15,582 nt of DNA from an uncultured Eubacterium sp. (GTDB lineage: Bacteria > Bacillota > Clostridia > Peptostreptococcales > Anaerovoracaceae), in assembly GCA_900543485.1 (NCBI GenBank), contig UQRM01000041.1, positions 1 to 15,582 of the forward strand, read 5' to 3'. Positions 1 through 6,591 of this stretch are shown piece by piece. A program made the position numbers and the translations under genes. The notes under the pieces are model-generated. The model had not been told where the DNA came from and did no database searches. It saw only the letters and a program-made list of their open reading frames with translations. Position 1 is the stretch's first letter. Each line of letters opens with the position of its first letter.

Positions 1-39
1 CCCCCGAATTCCAACCCTTGGAATCGGGGGATTTTTTTA
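1..39 (+). terminator. Rho-independent terminator of a gene left of the window
   Basis: A GC-rich hairpin pairs CCCCCGA (1-7) with TCGGGGG (24-30) and TTCCAA (9-14) with TTGGAA (18-23), leaving one bulged A and a CCC loop. A run of seven T follows at 32-38. The orientation fits a plus-strand gene whose coding part lies outside the window. Confidence 0.85.
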
Positions 40-91
40 TAGTGCCATAATGTACGAAGCAAAACGAATGCTTTATGCGAAAAGGCGCCTA

Positions 92-119
92 TGCGTTCTT
101 TGGGATTTCAAAGAACGCA
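92..119 (-). terminator. Stem-loop just downstream of the MATE gene, probable terminator
   Basis: TGCGTTCTTTG (92-102) and CAAAGAACGCA (109-119) form a perfect 11-bp stem with a 6-nt loop, three bases past the minus-strand stop codon. The T tract on the minus strand is short (TTTT near 81-84) and is separated from the stem by GGCGCC. It may therefore be a weak terminator or a 3'-end stabilising hairpin. Confidence 0.6.
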
Positions 120-121
120 CC

Positions 122-1468
122 TTAAATGCGCTGGCCTTTGCGGGAGCGCAGGATATAGTAAGCGACACAGGCTGCCAGTGTGAACAGCGCCGCCAGCACT
201 GTCGAGAACCCGATATTGAAGAGGACAGGCTCAGGCCGGGAGCTGGCGAACCAGGCGTAAGGTATCTTCACAAGGAAGATGGCGCATAACCCCTGGGCCA
301 TCACAAAAGTCGTCTTCCCGAGTCCGTTGAAGTATCCGGTAAAGCAGTAGGCGATGGAGAGGACGAAGCATTCTATGGATGTAGCTTTCAGGAATTCGGC
401 GGAGGCGGCGATGACAGGAGCGTCGTCTATGAAGGCGGTCGACAGCAGATCTCCCTGGAAAAAGGCGAAAGCGGAAATAGAGCCACCGAGGATAATTGCT
501 GTACGAAGACCGGTCCACATGGTCCTGACAGCCCGCTCATTTTGCCCGGCTCCGGAATTCTGAGCGACGAAAGCGGAGATGGCCTGCATATAAGACATGG
601 GGATCAGCAACATGAACATCACCAGCTTTTCCGCAATGCCGACGCCGGCGGAAATGGTCACACCCAGCGCGTTCACAAAGCCCAGAAGGATAAGATATGA
701 AATTTCATTGCACATATCCTGCAGCGCTATCGGTGAGCCGAGTCTGATGACGGAAAGCGCCGTCTTTTTATCAGGCGCGATGGAACATTTTGAGAAAGGG
801 AATGGCAGCCCCTTTTTCTTTATCACGACAGCTGAGAGGAAGACGCTTACTGCCTGCGCTGCTATAGTAGCTATGGCTACCCCCTCTGTTCCCATATGGA
901 AAAGCTTTATCAGTGCTATATCGCCGATTATATTAGTGACGCAGGCTACGACTACAAAGAGGAGCGGCGCTTTGGAATTCCCCATGCCGCGAAAAATCGC
1001 ACTTATCAGGTTATATCCTACGATGAATATGCTGCCGGCGCCGCAGATCTGGATGTAATGTACTGTCTTTTCGAATGCTTCGGGAGGAGCGTTCATGACT
1101 GACGCGATGGTTTCCGCGGTCAGGATGGTTATGATGCTCAGCAGGACCGCCAGTACAAGGAATATCCAGAGACTGGTAGTGATCACTCTGGCAGCTCCAT
1201 GACCGTCGTTTTGCCCTATTTTTTGCCCCAAAAGCACGGTGGTCCCCATGGAAAGCCCGGTCACGAGCCCAGTCACGATGAGCATCGTCTGGCTGCCGGT
1301 GGATACGGCTGAGACATCGGCTGCTCCGCAGAAGGTGCCTACCGCCCATAGATCTACGGCTCCGTAGAGAGCCTGCAGTATCAGGGCCAGCAGTATAGGC
1401 AGGGAAAATCGGGTAAGTGTGGGAAGGATGGGGCCCGATAAAAATCCGCTAGATGATAGTTTTTCCAT
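122..1468 (-). CDS. MATE family multidrug/cation antiporter
   Basis: This 448-residue polytopic inner-membrane protein has the usual MATE length, with about 12 hydrophobic segments in two homologous halves. The N-terminal half opens with a LTRFSLPILLALILQALYG-like segment and carries the typical GLSMGTTVLLGQKIGQND stretch after TM2. In the C-terminal half, AISAFVAQNSGAGQNERA is the equivalent loop. MATE proteins export cationic drugs or metabolites in exchange for Na+ or H+; the substrate here is unknown. The ATG at 1468 is preceded by GGAGG with a 6-nt spacer, and that site lies inside the last codons of the upstream MarR gene. The two genes are 2 nt apart, so translation is probably coupled. 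It is the second gene of a MarR-controlled operon. Family assignment is firm, substrate is not. Confidence 0.93.
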   Translation of the reverse strand: MEKLSSSGFLSGPILPTLTRFSLPILLALILQALYGAVDLWAVGTFCGAADVSAVSTGSQTMLIVTGLVTGLSMGTTVLLGQKIGQNDGHGAARVITTSLWIFLVLAVLLSIITILTAETIASVMNAPPEAFEKTVHYIQICGAGSIFIVGYNLISAIFRGMGNSKAPLLFVVVACVTNIIGDIALIKLFHMGTEGVAIATIAAQAVSVFLSAVVIKKKGLPFPFSKCSIAPDKKTALSVIRLGSPIALQDMCNEISYLILLGFVNALGVTISAGVGIAEKLVMFMLLIPMSYMQAISAFVAQNSGAGQNERAVRTMWTGLRTAIILGGSISAFAFFQGDLLSTAFIDDAPVIAASAEFLKATSIECFVLSIAYCFTGYFNGLGKTTFVMAQGLCAIFLVKIPYAWFASSRPEPVLFNIGFSTVLAALFTLAACVAYYILRSRKGQRI

Positions 1469-1470
1469 GA

Positions 1471-1911
1471 TCAGCCTCCATTTATCTCTTCAAAGTTGAT
1501 TTGTGAGATCATGTCGAGCATGTCACAGAATTTGCTGACATCCTCTGACGTATATTTTTCCGTGATCCGTTTTATGGCTTCGTTGTCCTGCATCCTGTAG
1601 ACCTTGTATTTCGGGATGGCCTCCTCATTGACAAAAAGGCAGTTCTTGCGGCGGTCCTTGGGGTCAGGCTCCTTGGTCACCAGACCTTTTCGGATCAGCT
1701 CGTTGATCTTCAGAGTCACTGCAGGTTTCGAGATGTGAAGCAGATCCGCTATCTGCGATGCAGTACATTTGCCATTCATCGTAAAAATAAGCTCCAGATA
1801 GAGGAGGCTGTTGTATGTTATATTTTCGTCGACAAACTGTTTGTTCATCAGACGCAGATCACACAGCGCCGTGCTGTAGTAAAATTTGTCCAGTGATTTT
1901 CGCAGATCCAT
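1471..1911 (-). CDS. MarR family transcriptional regulator
   Basis: The start is placed at the ATG at 1911 (146 residues) because GGAGG lies just upstream of it; an in-frame ATG at 1983 would add 24 unlikely residues and sits within the operator region. The protein has the MarR layout: an N-terminal dimerisation helix, a winged helix-turn-helix at about residues 48-95 (TASQIADLLHISKPAVTLKI as the HTH), and the wing with the conserved DPKDRRK (83-89). C-terminal helices follow (about 105-146). MarR dimers usually repress their own operon and release DNA on binding a small molecule or on oxidation. It is first in an operon with a MATE pump, and its promoter is buried in a long palindrome, so autorepression with efflux induction is the natural model. 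The ligand cannot be inferred. Confidence 0.93.
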   Translation of the reverse strand: MDLRKSLDKFYYSTALCDLRLMNKQFVDENITYNSLLYLELIFTMNGKCTASQIADLLHISKPAVTLKINELIRKGLVTKEPDPKDRRKNCLFVNEEAIPKYKVYRMQDNEAIKRITEKYTSEDVSKFCDMLDMISQINFEEINGG

Positions 1912-1984
1912 TGGACCCTCCTTTCCTTTGATTTTCCTTTTGTCTGTTTGTCCGGTCTGCAGCTGACGTGGAAAATCATGCAAA

Positions 1985-2028
1985 CAAAATAGTTAAGCAA
2001 TAATATTTATTATAGCTTAACTATTTTG
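1985..2028. promoter_or_regulatory. 44-bp near-perfect palindromic operator of the MarR-MATE operon
   Basis: CAAAATAGTTAAGC (1985-1998) and GCTTAACTATTTTG (2015-2028) are exact reverse complements. The 16 bases between them continue the symmetry except for one mismatched pair (1999/2014) and the centre. One arm fills the 17-bp spacer of the minus-strand promoter and the other covers the predicted transcription start. Bound MarR would block RNA polymerase. The symmetry is read from the sequence; the identity of the bound protein is inferred from position. Confidence 0.85.
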
Positions 2029-2037
2029 CGGAGTCAA
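2009..2037 (-). promoter_or_regulatory. Near-consensus sigma-A promoter for marR-MATE
   Basis: On the minus strand, TTGACT (2037-2032) is followed after exactly 17 bp by TATAAT (2014-2009), about 97 nt upstream of the marR start codon. It is one of the strongest promoter matches in the window. The leader contains the left arm of the operator. Confidence 0.88.
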
Positions 2038-2056
2038 GAATTTACGGAGTCAAGAA
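2029..2056. repeat. Pair of 12-bp direct repeats at the -35 region
   Basis: CGGAGTCAAGAA occurs at 2029-2040 and again at 2045-2056, 16 bp apart. The first copy contains the -35 hexamer (reverse complement TTGACT) and the second would provide a second TTGACT 16 bp upstream without a matching -10. It may be a small duplication or a second regulator's site. Confidence 0.7.
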
Positions 2057-2155
2057 AAGTGCAGGCCGGATCAGCCAGAATAATAGCGGGCTTACTGTCG
2101 TGTATCTCTTCCCGGTGAGGCTATTGAGGCAGATGAAAATGGCTTAAATTAGGAC

Positions 2156-2184
2156 TTGCGAAAGCAGGGATTTGATTATATGAT
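2156..2184 (+). promoter_or_regulatory. Promoter of the Nim-like gene
   Basis: TTGCGA (2156-2161), a 17-bp spacer and TATGAT (2179-2184) lie 45 bp upstream of the start codon at 2229. Transcription of this gene is therefore independent of the divergent MarR promoter. Confidence 0.7.
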
Positions 2185-2228
2185 TTAAGAAAATACAGTT
2201 GATTCTGAAAATAATGAGGAGGGAAGAA

Positions 2229-2702
2229 ATGTTCAGAGAAATGCGACTGAAAGAAGATAACCAGCTGCCTCAGGAACAGGCTCTGGAAATGTTGGAAAAG
2301 GCCCAGTATGGCGTAATGGCGCTGGACGGGGACGACGATTATCCTTATACAGTCCCGGTGAATTTCGTATTCGACGACAATAAGATATATTTCCATGGTG
2401 CTACAGAGGGCCATAAGGTGGATGCCATAAAGCGCAGCGACAAGGCGTCCTTCTGTGTGGTGACCAAAGCGGATATCGTCCCGGACGCATATAATTGCCT
2501 GTTCCTCAGTACCGTGGCCTTCGGCAGGGTCAGACCGGCGAAGGATGAGCAGGAAAAGCGCAGGGCTCTGGAGCTGATGATAGACAAATACTCCAAGGGC
2601 TTCGAAGAAGGCGGACGCAAGTACATCAATGCTTCCTGGGATGAGGTGCAGGCTTTTGTCATAGAACTGGAGCACATCACAGGCAAAAAGGGGACACCAT
2701 AA
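2229..2702 (+). CDS. Pyridoxamine 5'-phosphate oxidase-like flavoprotein, Nim (5-nitroimidazole resistance) type
   Basis: The 157-residue start at ATG 2229 is chosen because GAGGAGGG sits 6 nt upstream; an upstream in-frame ATG at 2199 has no such site. The sequence fits the split beta-barrel FMN-binding fold of the NimA branch: MFREMR at the start, YGVMALDGDDDYPYTVPVNF (27-46), YFHGATEGHK with its conserved histidines (54-63), then SFCVV and a C-terminal ELEHITGKK (146-154). Nim proteins bind a flavin or heme cofactor, and some reduce 5-nitroimidazoles to harmless amines. Many genomic members have no proven drug role and may be general flavin reductases. It is monocistronic, divergent from marR, and followed by a repeat cluster. 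Family is confident; the resistance role is only a possibility. Confidence 0.88.
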   Translation: MFREMRLKEDNQLPQEQALEMLEKAQYGVMALDGDDDYPYTVPVNFVFDDNKIYFHGATEGHKVDAIKRSDKASFCVVTKADIVPDAYNCLFLSTVAFGRVRPAKDEQEKRRALELMIDKYSKGFEEGGRKYINASWDEVQAFVIELEHITGKKGTP

Positions 2703-2780
2703 AGACGCGGGCTGCCGCAGGTCCGGCGAGATGCATTTCCGTTGGAGTCTTGTTGCCGGAGTTTGCAAATCAAAGCATTT

Positions 2781-3084
2781 TTCGGCAGCGTCAACACGGC
2801 GTTGTGCCGGATTTTCGTTCTAAAAAGAAAATTCGGCAGGAAGAACCGGGGAAATTTTATTCCCCGGTAAGTTGACGATCCTGATGTGGAAAATATTTAA
2901 AATCGATTGCCGAAAAAATACAAGAAACAGAAAATCCGGCACGCCCCTTGCCGGATTTTGAGTTAAAACGTGAGATTCGGCAAGGAGCTGTGTCAAGGCT
3001 GCCGGAGAATCGGGATCGATTGAGAATCCGGCAGGAACCCGTGTCAGAGGTGCCGGATCATGAAGGATTTCGTGATATCCGGCA
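2781..3084. repeat. Cluster of imperfect palindromic repeats with 51-bp spacing
   Basis: The left arm T(T/C)CGGCA starts at 2781, 2832, 2935, 2976, 3027 and 3078. The right arm TGCCGGA starts at 2805, 2949, 3000 and 3051. Complete units pair a 7-bp arm, a 17-nt loop and a 7-bp arm (2781-2811, 2976-3006, 3027-3057); the two latter share GTGTCA in the loop. The unit at 2935 has a 7-nt loop and an 11-bp perfect stem (2931-2941 with 2949-2959). Left arms at 2976, 3027 and 3078 and right arms at 2949, 3000 and 3051 are exactly 51 bp apart. The copies at 2832 and 3078 are left arms only. This resembles a degenerate REP-like array. The first or the perfect hairpin could also end transcription from the Nim-like gene. 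Confidence 0.8.
2844..2868. other. Hairpin inside the repeat cluster
   Basis: ACCGGGGAA (2845-2853) pairs with TTCCCCGGT (2860-2868) around a short AT-rich loop. It has no T tract and does not match the TTCGGCA palindromes around it, so it is a separate insertion or a diverged unit. Confidence 0.6.
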
Positions 3085-3187
3085 AGGGAGGCCATCCACA
3101 TACGCCAGCGGAACCAAAGTTTTTACAAGGCTTGGGTATCTTGCAATTTAGAGCAAAGCGGAGCTGAAACATCCCTCAAAAAACACC

Positions 3188-3216
3188 TTTACATTCCATG
3201 GAGGATATGGTACGAT
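3188..3216 (+). promoter_or_regulatory. Promoter of the SMR-SMR-TetR operon
   Basis: TTTACA (3188-3193), a 17-bp spacer and TACGAT (3211-3216) precede the 16-bp palindrome. Transcription would start near 3223, placing the operator at about +12 to +28. Confidence 0.6.
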
Positions 3217-3234
3217 AATTTCGCTATAAAAATC

Positions 3235-3250
3235 TAACTAACGTTAGTTA
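3235..3250. promoter_or_regulatory. Perfect 16-bp palindrome, probable TetR-family operator
   Basis: TAACTAACGTTAGTTA is fully self-complementary and lies between the promoter and the first start codon. Its length and symmetry suit a TetR-family dimer, and a TetR gene is the third gene of the operon. No second copy was seen in the window. Confidence 0.82.
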
Positions 3251-3296
3251 AAGAACAAATCAAAAAAGAAAAATGCATATATCAAAGGAGGTAAAC

Positions 3297-3725
3297 ATGT
3301 CTTGGATATATCTTATCGCAGGAAGCTTCATGGAAATTGGCTGGGCTACAGGAGTGTCTCTCATAGATGGTGACGTGAGGCCGGGGATGGTGGTCGCTGT
3401 GGCAGCGATGCTGATCATCAGTTTCTGGTTGTTTTCAAAATCGTTGACGGGCATCCCTGTTTCGACGGCATATGCTGTTTTTACAGGGATAGGATCTGTC
3501 GGAACAGTGGTAGTGGGGATGGCGTTCCTCGGAGATCATTTCAGTCTGCTGAAAGTTTTGCTTATCGCGGCGTTGATAGGCTGCATAATCGGTCTGAAAT
3601 TCATACCGGAGAGAAAGGCTGGCGAAGCTGAGTGCCGGACGGGCGGGATCGCTGGCCAGGCTGCTGAAGCTGCAGGTCAAGCGGGAAAGGCTGCCTGCGA
3701 GACAGGGAAGGAAGGAGGCAGATGA
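3297..3725 (+). CDS. Small multidrug resistance (SMR) exporter subunit with an Ala/Gly-rich C-terminal tail
   Basis: The start at ATG 3297 is set by AAAGGAGG 5 nt upstream. The first 104 residues form a normal four-helix SMR protein: MSWIYLIAGSFMEIGWA with the essential TM1 glutamate at position 13, TGIPVSTAYAVFTGIGSVG at 51-69 (the dimer/substrate motif, with Phe62 in place of the usual Trp), and TM4 ending at GLKFIP. SMR proteins are proton-coupled exporters of small cations such as quaternary ammonium compounds or guanidinium. The gene is followed 1 bp later by a second SMR gene, the arrangement of heteromeric pairs such as YkkCD or EbrAB. Residues 105-142 are an unusual hydrophilic extension rich in Ala, Gly, Glu and Lys with an AGQA/AGQAG repeat; ordinary SMR proteins end near residue 105-110. 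Transport substrate is unknown. Confidence 0.9.
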   Translation: MSWIYLIAGSFMEIGWATGVSLIDGDVRPGMVVAVAAMLIISFWLFSKSLTGIPVSTAYAVFTGIGSVGTVVVGMAFLGDHFSLLKVLLIAALIGCIIGLKFIPERKAGEAECRTGGIAGQAAEAAGQAGKAACETGKEGGR

Positions 3726-3726
3726 T

Positions 3727-4041
3727 ATGAGCTGGCTGATAATCATTTTGTCGGGTTGTATGGAGATCGGCGTGGTATATAATGTAAAGAAGTCGGAGGG
3801 CTTCACGAAGCTCAAGTATACTCTCCTCTGCTTCATGTTCATATTTTTCAGCGTATCCCTGCTGTACGCGGCTCTCAGGGGCATACCCATCAGCGTCGGA
3901 TATGCGGTATGGACGGGAATTGGCTCCGCGGGAAGTGTCCTGATGGGGATGTTCCTCTTCAAGGAGTCTAAAGACATGAGAAAAATACTGTTGGTGAGTG
4001 GTATAATAATATGCGTGATAGGATTGAAGCTGGTGTCATGA
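3727..4041 (+). CDS. Second SMR exporter subunit
   Basis: This 104-residue four-helix membrane protein begins one base after the stop of the first SMR gene; its AAGGAGG site lies inside that gene, so the two are probably translated together. The conserved glutamate is at position 13 (CMEIG), and GYAVWTGIGSAG (58-69) keeps the canonical Trp62 that its partner lacks. The protein ends right after TM4 (IGLKLVS), with no tail. Paired SMR proteins generally assemble as antiparallel heterodimers, which is the likely state here. The family is certain; whether the pair exports quaternary ammonium compounds, guanidinium or something else is not readable from the sequence. Confidence 0.92.
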   Translation: MSWLIIILSGCMEIGVVYNVKKSEGFTKLKYTLLCFMFIFFSVSLLYAALRGIPISVGYAVWTGIGSAGSVLMGMFLFKESKDMRKILLVSGIIICVIGLKLVS

Positions 4042-4045
4042 ATAA

Positions 4046-4074
4046 ATCCGCGGCGGAGAGAATAGCCGCGGGAT
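4046..4074 (+). other. Intercistronic hairpin before tetR
   Basis: CCGCGGC (4048-4054) pairs with GCCGCGG (4065-4071), and the flanking AT pairs add two more base pairs around one bulged G. It occupies almost the whole gap between SMR2 and the GTG start of tetR, ending just before the GGGAGG ribosome binding site. It lacks a T tract, so it is more likely to modulate tetR translation or mRNA stability than to terminate. Confidence 0.6.
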
Positions 4075-4086
4075 CGGGAGGCAGTC

Positions 4087-4665
4087 GTGAAAAAAGGTGA
4101 GGAGACGAGACAGAAAATACTGGACGAGGCTATCGTCCTGTTCGCGGAAAGCGGATATGAAAAAGCTTCCATGAGAGAGCTGGCAGGACGGGTCCATATC
4201 AAGGCTCCATCCATGTACGCGTATTTTTCGGGAAAGGAGACGCTGTTCATCAGCGTCTGCGATTTCGTATTCGGCGAGTACCGTCGGTTCATTCGCCGAT
4301 ACGCGGCGGAAATCAGGCCTATGCCTGCTGAAGAGAAGCTGCAGGGGCTGATGAAGATGATGAACGAATACTTCTACGGCACGGAGGAAGGCCGCTTTCT
4401 CAGACGGTACTTTTTCGCGCCGCCGCCGCAATTCGAAGAGCTCTTCACGAATTTTTACAGGGAAGGAGAGGATGAGATGCGGAAGGTGATATATGAGGCC
4501 GTTGAAAGAGAGCCGGAGATATTCCTCTCCGGGGAAACGGTGACTCAGGCATTTATATGTATACTGGATGGTATGTTCTTCCACATGCTCAACGATTCCC
4601 GCCAGGCTTATGAGGAAAAATTCCGGGAAGTCTGGAAAGTCTTCTGGAACGGCATAAAAAGATAG
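4087..4665 (+). CDS. TetR/AcrR family transcriptional regulator
   Basis: The 192-residue protein starts at GTG 4087 after GGGAGG. Residues 1-58 form the TetR DNA-binding domain: TRQKILDEAIVLFAESGYEK is the first helix region, SMRELAGRVHIKAPSMYAYF (28-47) is the helix-turn-helix, and SGKETLF leads into helix 4. The remaining helical domain (about 60-190) is the variable ligand-binding and dimer region, with MFFHML and VWKVFWNGIK near the end. It is 45 bp behind the SMR pair in the same direction, so it most likely represses the whole operon, itself included, by binding the palindrome at 3235-3250, and responds to an exporter substrate. The family is firm; the target assignment is inferred. Confidence 0.92.
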   Translation: MKKGEETRQKILDEAIVLFAESGYEKASMRELAGRVHIKAPSMYAYFSGKETLFISVCDFVFGEYRRFIRRYAAEIRPMPAEEKLQGLMKMMNEYFYGTEEGRFLRRYFFAPPPQFEELFTNFYREGEDEMRKVIYEAVEREPEIFLSGETVTQAFICILDGMFFHMLNDSRQAYEEKFREVWKVFWNGIKR

Positions 4666-4787
4666 AGAGGCGTTAACAGAAATTTTACATTACAATCTTG
4701 CGGAAGCGTAGCTTTTCAGATAAACTCCACACAGATTGTGTTATACTAACCACAAAGGATAACCAGGAGGATAAACAGGAATTTACG

Positions 4788-6464
4788 ATGAACCGCGAAG
4801 AAGACATCAATAAGGAGAAAGTTAAAGTATACGTCATAGGGCATAAGAACCCGGATACTGATTCCATATGCTCGGCGATCGCCTACAGCGATCTGAAAAA
4901 TCGCACTGGTGAAGGATGTACGGATTATATTGCCTGCCGGGCGGGGATAGTCAATGAAGAGACTAAGTTCGTACTGGATCATTTCGGAGTACCGGCTCCC
5001 CATTATCTGAGCACAGTGCGGCCGGAGATCGGGGATATAGAGCTGAACCTCATAAGAGGTATCGAAAGCGATGATTCTATAAAGGTGGCCTGGGAGCTGA
5101 TGCGAAAGCAGGATTCCAGATCGGTCCCGGTCCTTTCCGACGGCAAGCTGGAGGGTATCGTTTCCATAACGGATATAGCGCAGTCCTATATGGATGAGAG
5201 CGACAGTCATGTGCTGGCCAATGCCGAGACCAGGTTTTCCAGCATCGCCGAAACGCTGAATGGTCAGGTAATCTGTGGAGATAAGGATGCCCTTTATACA
5301 GAAGGAAAGGTGACGATAGCAGCATCCAGCCCGGATGTGATGGAAGGCTTCATAGAAGAATCGGATCTGGTGATATCGGGAGACAGGTTCGAGACCCATT
5401 TCACTGCCATAGAGCTGGGGGCCAAATGCCTGGTGCTTTGCCAGGGTTCGACGCCTACCAATACCATAAAGAAGCTGGCCATGGAAAGGGGCTGTGTGAT
5501 CATCAGCACTCCATATGATACATTCACTACGGCCAGGTTGATAAACCAGAGTATACCTGTGAAGTTTTTCATGACCGACGAGAATCTGATCTCGTTTCAG
5601 ATGTCCGACTCACTGGAGGACATCGAGGAGACGATGAAGACATACAGGTTTCACAATTTTCCCGTTATCGACAAGAACGAGCGGTATCTGGGATTTATTT
5701 CACGAAGAAGACTGCTCAATATCAATCGCAAGAAGGTGATCCTGGTAGATCACAATGAGATAGCTCAGGCGGTGGACGGTATGGAAAACGCTCAGGTGCT
5801 GGAAATAATAGATCATCACAGGCTGGGCGGGTTTGAGACTCTGGGGCCTGTGTATTTCAGGAATCAGCCGGTAGGCTGTACCGCCACTATAATTTTTCAA
5901 ATGTATGCTGAGGCGGGATTGGTGCCTGACGAGAAGATGGCCGGCCTGCTGATGGCTGCCATCATTTCCGATACATTGGTGTTCAGGTCGCCTACCTGTA
6001 CGGAAGCTGACAAAAAGGCATGTGAGAAGCTGGCGGAGCTGGCAGGAACGGATATCAGGGAGTTCGCTCATCAGATGTTCGAAGCCGGAAGCAGCCTGCA
6101 GAGCAAGACGCCGGAGGAGATCTGTTATCAGGATTTCAAACGTTTCACTAATGAGGGATATTCCTTTGGAGTGAGTCAGGTAACCTTTATGGATCAGGAG
6201 GAGCTGGACAATATAAAGAAAAAGGTAGAGCCATGCCTCAGGACTGTCATGGAAAGCCAGGATCTGGACATGATGTTCATGATGATGACCAACATCGTAG
6301 AGACTAATACCGAGTTGCTCTGCTGTGGGCCGATGGCGGATGAAATGGTGCGGGAAGCCTTCGATATTCCGGAGGAAGCGGAACGTATCATACTGAAAGG
6401 CATCGTTTCGAGGAAGAAACAGTTCCTGCCTCCTTTTGCCGAGGCATTGCAGAATAACGGATGA
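4788..6464 (+). CDS. CBS- and DRTGG-domain manganese-dependent inorganic pyrophosphatase (family II)
   Basis: This cytosolic enzyme would hydrolyse pyrophosphate to two phosphates, pulling biosynthetic reactions forward. The ATG at 4788 (558 residues) has AGGA 7 nt upstream; a stronger AGGAGG 17 nt upstream is too distant, so the start is slightly uncertain. Domains in order: DHH part 1 with GHKNPDTDS (18-26; His19, Asp23, Asp25 as metal ligands), CBS 1 (about 85-137), DRTGG (about 140-250), CBS 2 (about 260-312), DHH part 2 with VDHNE (Asp321), IIDHH (Asp342, His343, His344) and ISDT (Asp395), then DHHA2 ending in SRKKQ (541-545). All signature residues are intact. In characterised CBS-PPases, AMP and ADP inhibit and ATP or diadenosine polyphosphates activate. 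It is a monocistronic unit with its own terminator. Confidence 0.94.
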   Translation: MNREEDINKEKVKVYVIGHKNPDTDSICSAIAYSDLKNRTGEGCTDYIACRAGIVNEETKFVLDHFGVPAPHYLSTVRPEIGDIELNLIRGIESDDSIKVAWELMRKQDSRSVPVLSDGKLEGIVSITDIAQSYMDESDSHVLANAETRFSSIAETLNGQVICGDKDALYTEGKVTIAASSPDVMEGFIEESDLVISGDRFETHFTAIELGAKCLVLCQGSTPTNTIKKLAMERGCVIISTPYDTFTTARLINQSIPVKFFMTDENLISFQMSDSLEDIEETMKTYRFHNFPVIDKNERYLGFISRRRLLNINRKKVILVDHNEIAQAVDGMENAQVLEIIDHHRLGGFETLGPVYFRNQPVGCTATIIFQMYAEAGLVPDEKMAGLLMAAIISDTLVFRSPTCTEADKKACEKLAELAGTDIREFAHQMFEAGSSLQSKTPEEICYQDFKRFTNEGYSFGVSQVTFMDQEELDNIKKKVEPCLRTVMESQDLDMMFMMMTNIVETNTELLCCGPMADEMVREAFDIPEEAERIILKGIVSRKKQFLPPFAEALQNNG

Positions 6465-6480
6465 TTTTTCAGAGAAAAGC

Positions 6481-6505
6481 CCCGCCGATCAACGGCGGGA
6501 TTTTT
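6481..6505 (+). terminator. Terminator of the pyrophosphatase gene
   Basis: CCCGCCG (6481-6487) and CGGCGGG (6493-6499) form a 7-bp GC stem with an ATCAA loop, followed by A and five T. It lies 17 bp after the stop codon. Confidence 0.88.
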
Positions 6506-6563
6506 GTATGGCGGGCGTTCGATGTCCTGAAAGTGTAAAACCGATCCGGTATGATAAACGATA

Positions 6564-6572
6564 TGATATAAT
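6564..6572 (+). promoter_or_regulatory. Extended -10 promoter of the GNAT gene
   Basis: TGATATAAT contains a perfect TATAAT (6567-6572) with the TGn extension, 20 bp upstream of the start codon. No good -35 hexamer is visible, which extended -10 promoters can tolerate. The leader would be very short. Confidence 0.6.
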
Positions 6573-6591
6573 GAAACTAAGAGGTGAGGAT

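Larger units (their letters stand above)
2703..3296. other. 594-bp gene-free region: palindromic repeats, then a promoter and operator
   Basis: No credible coding sequence is present on either strand; the open frames here have no ribosome binding site and simply read through the repeats. The left part (2775-3090) holds the 51-bp periodic palindromic repeats. The right part (3188-3296) holds the promoter, the TetR-type operator and the leader of the SMR operon. I see nothing recognisable in 3091-3187. No guanidine riboswitch motif, which often precedes paired SMR genes, could be found. Confidence 0.8.

Noticed and set aside
2781..3090. Regularly spaced repeats that could be mistaken for a CRISPR array
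   Set aside because: The repeated parts are short palindrome arms with diverging loops, the intervening 20-bp stretches partly resemble each other, spacing is broken on the left, and no cas gene is present.
3091..3296. Guanidine riboswitch expected ahead of paired SMR genes
   Set aside because: I could not find the conserved motifs of the guanidine classes by eye; a promoter and palindromic operator occupy the leader instead.
3435..4292. 285-codon minus-strand frame opposite the SMR and TetR genes
   Set aside because: It runs antisense through three clear genes and has no recognisable domain.
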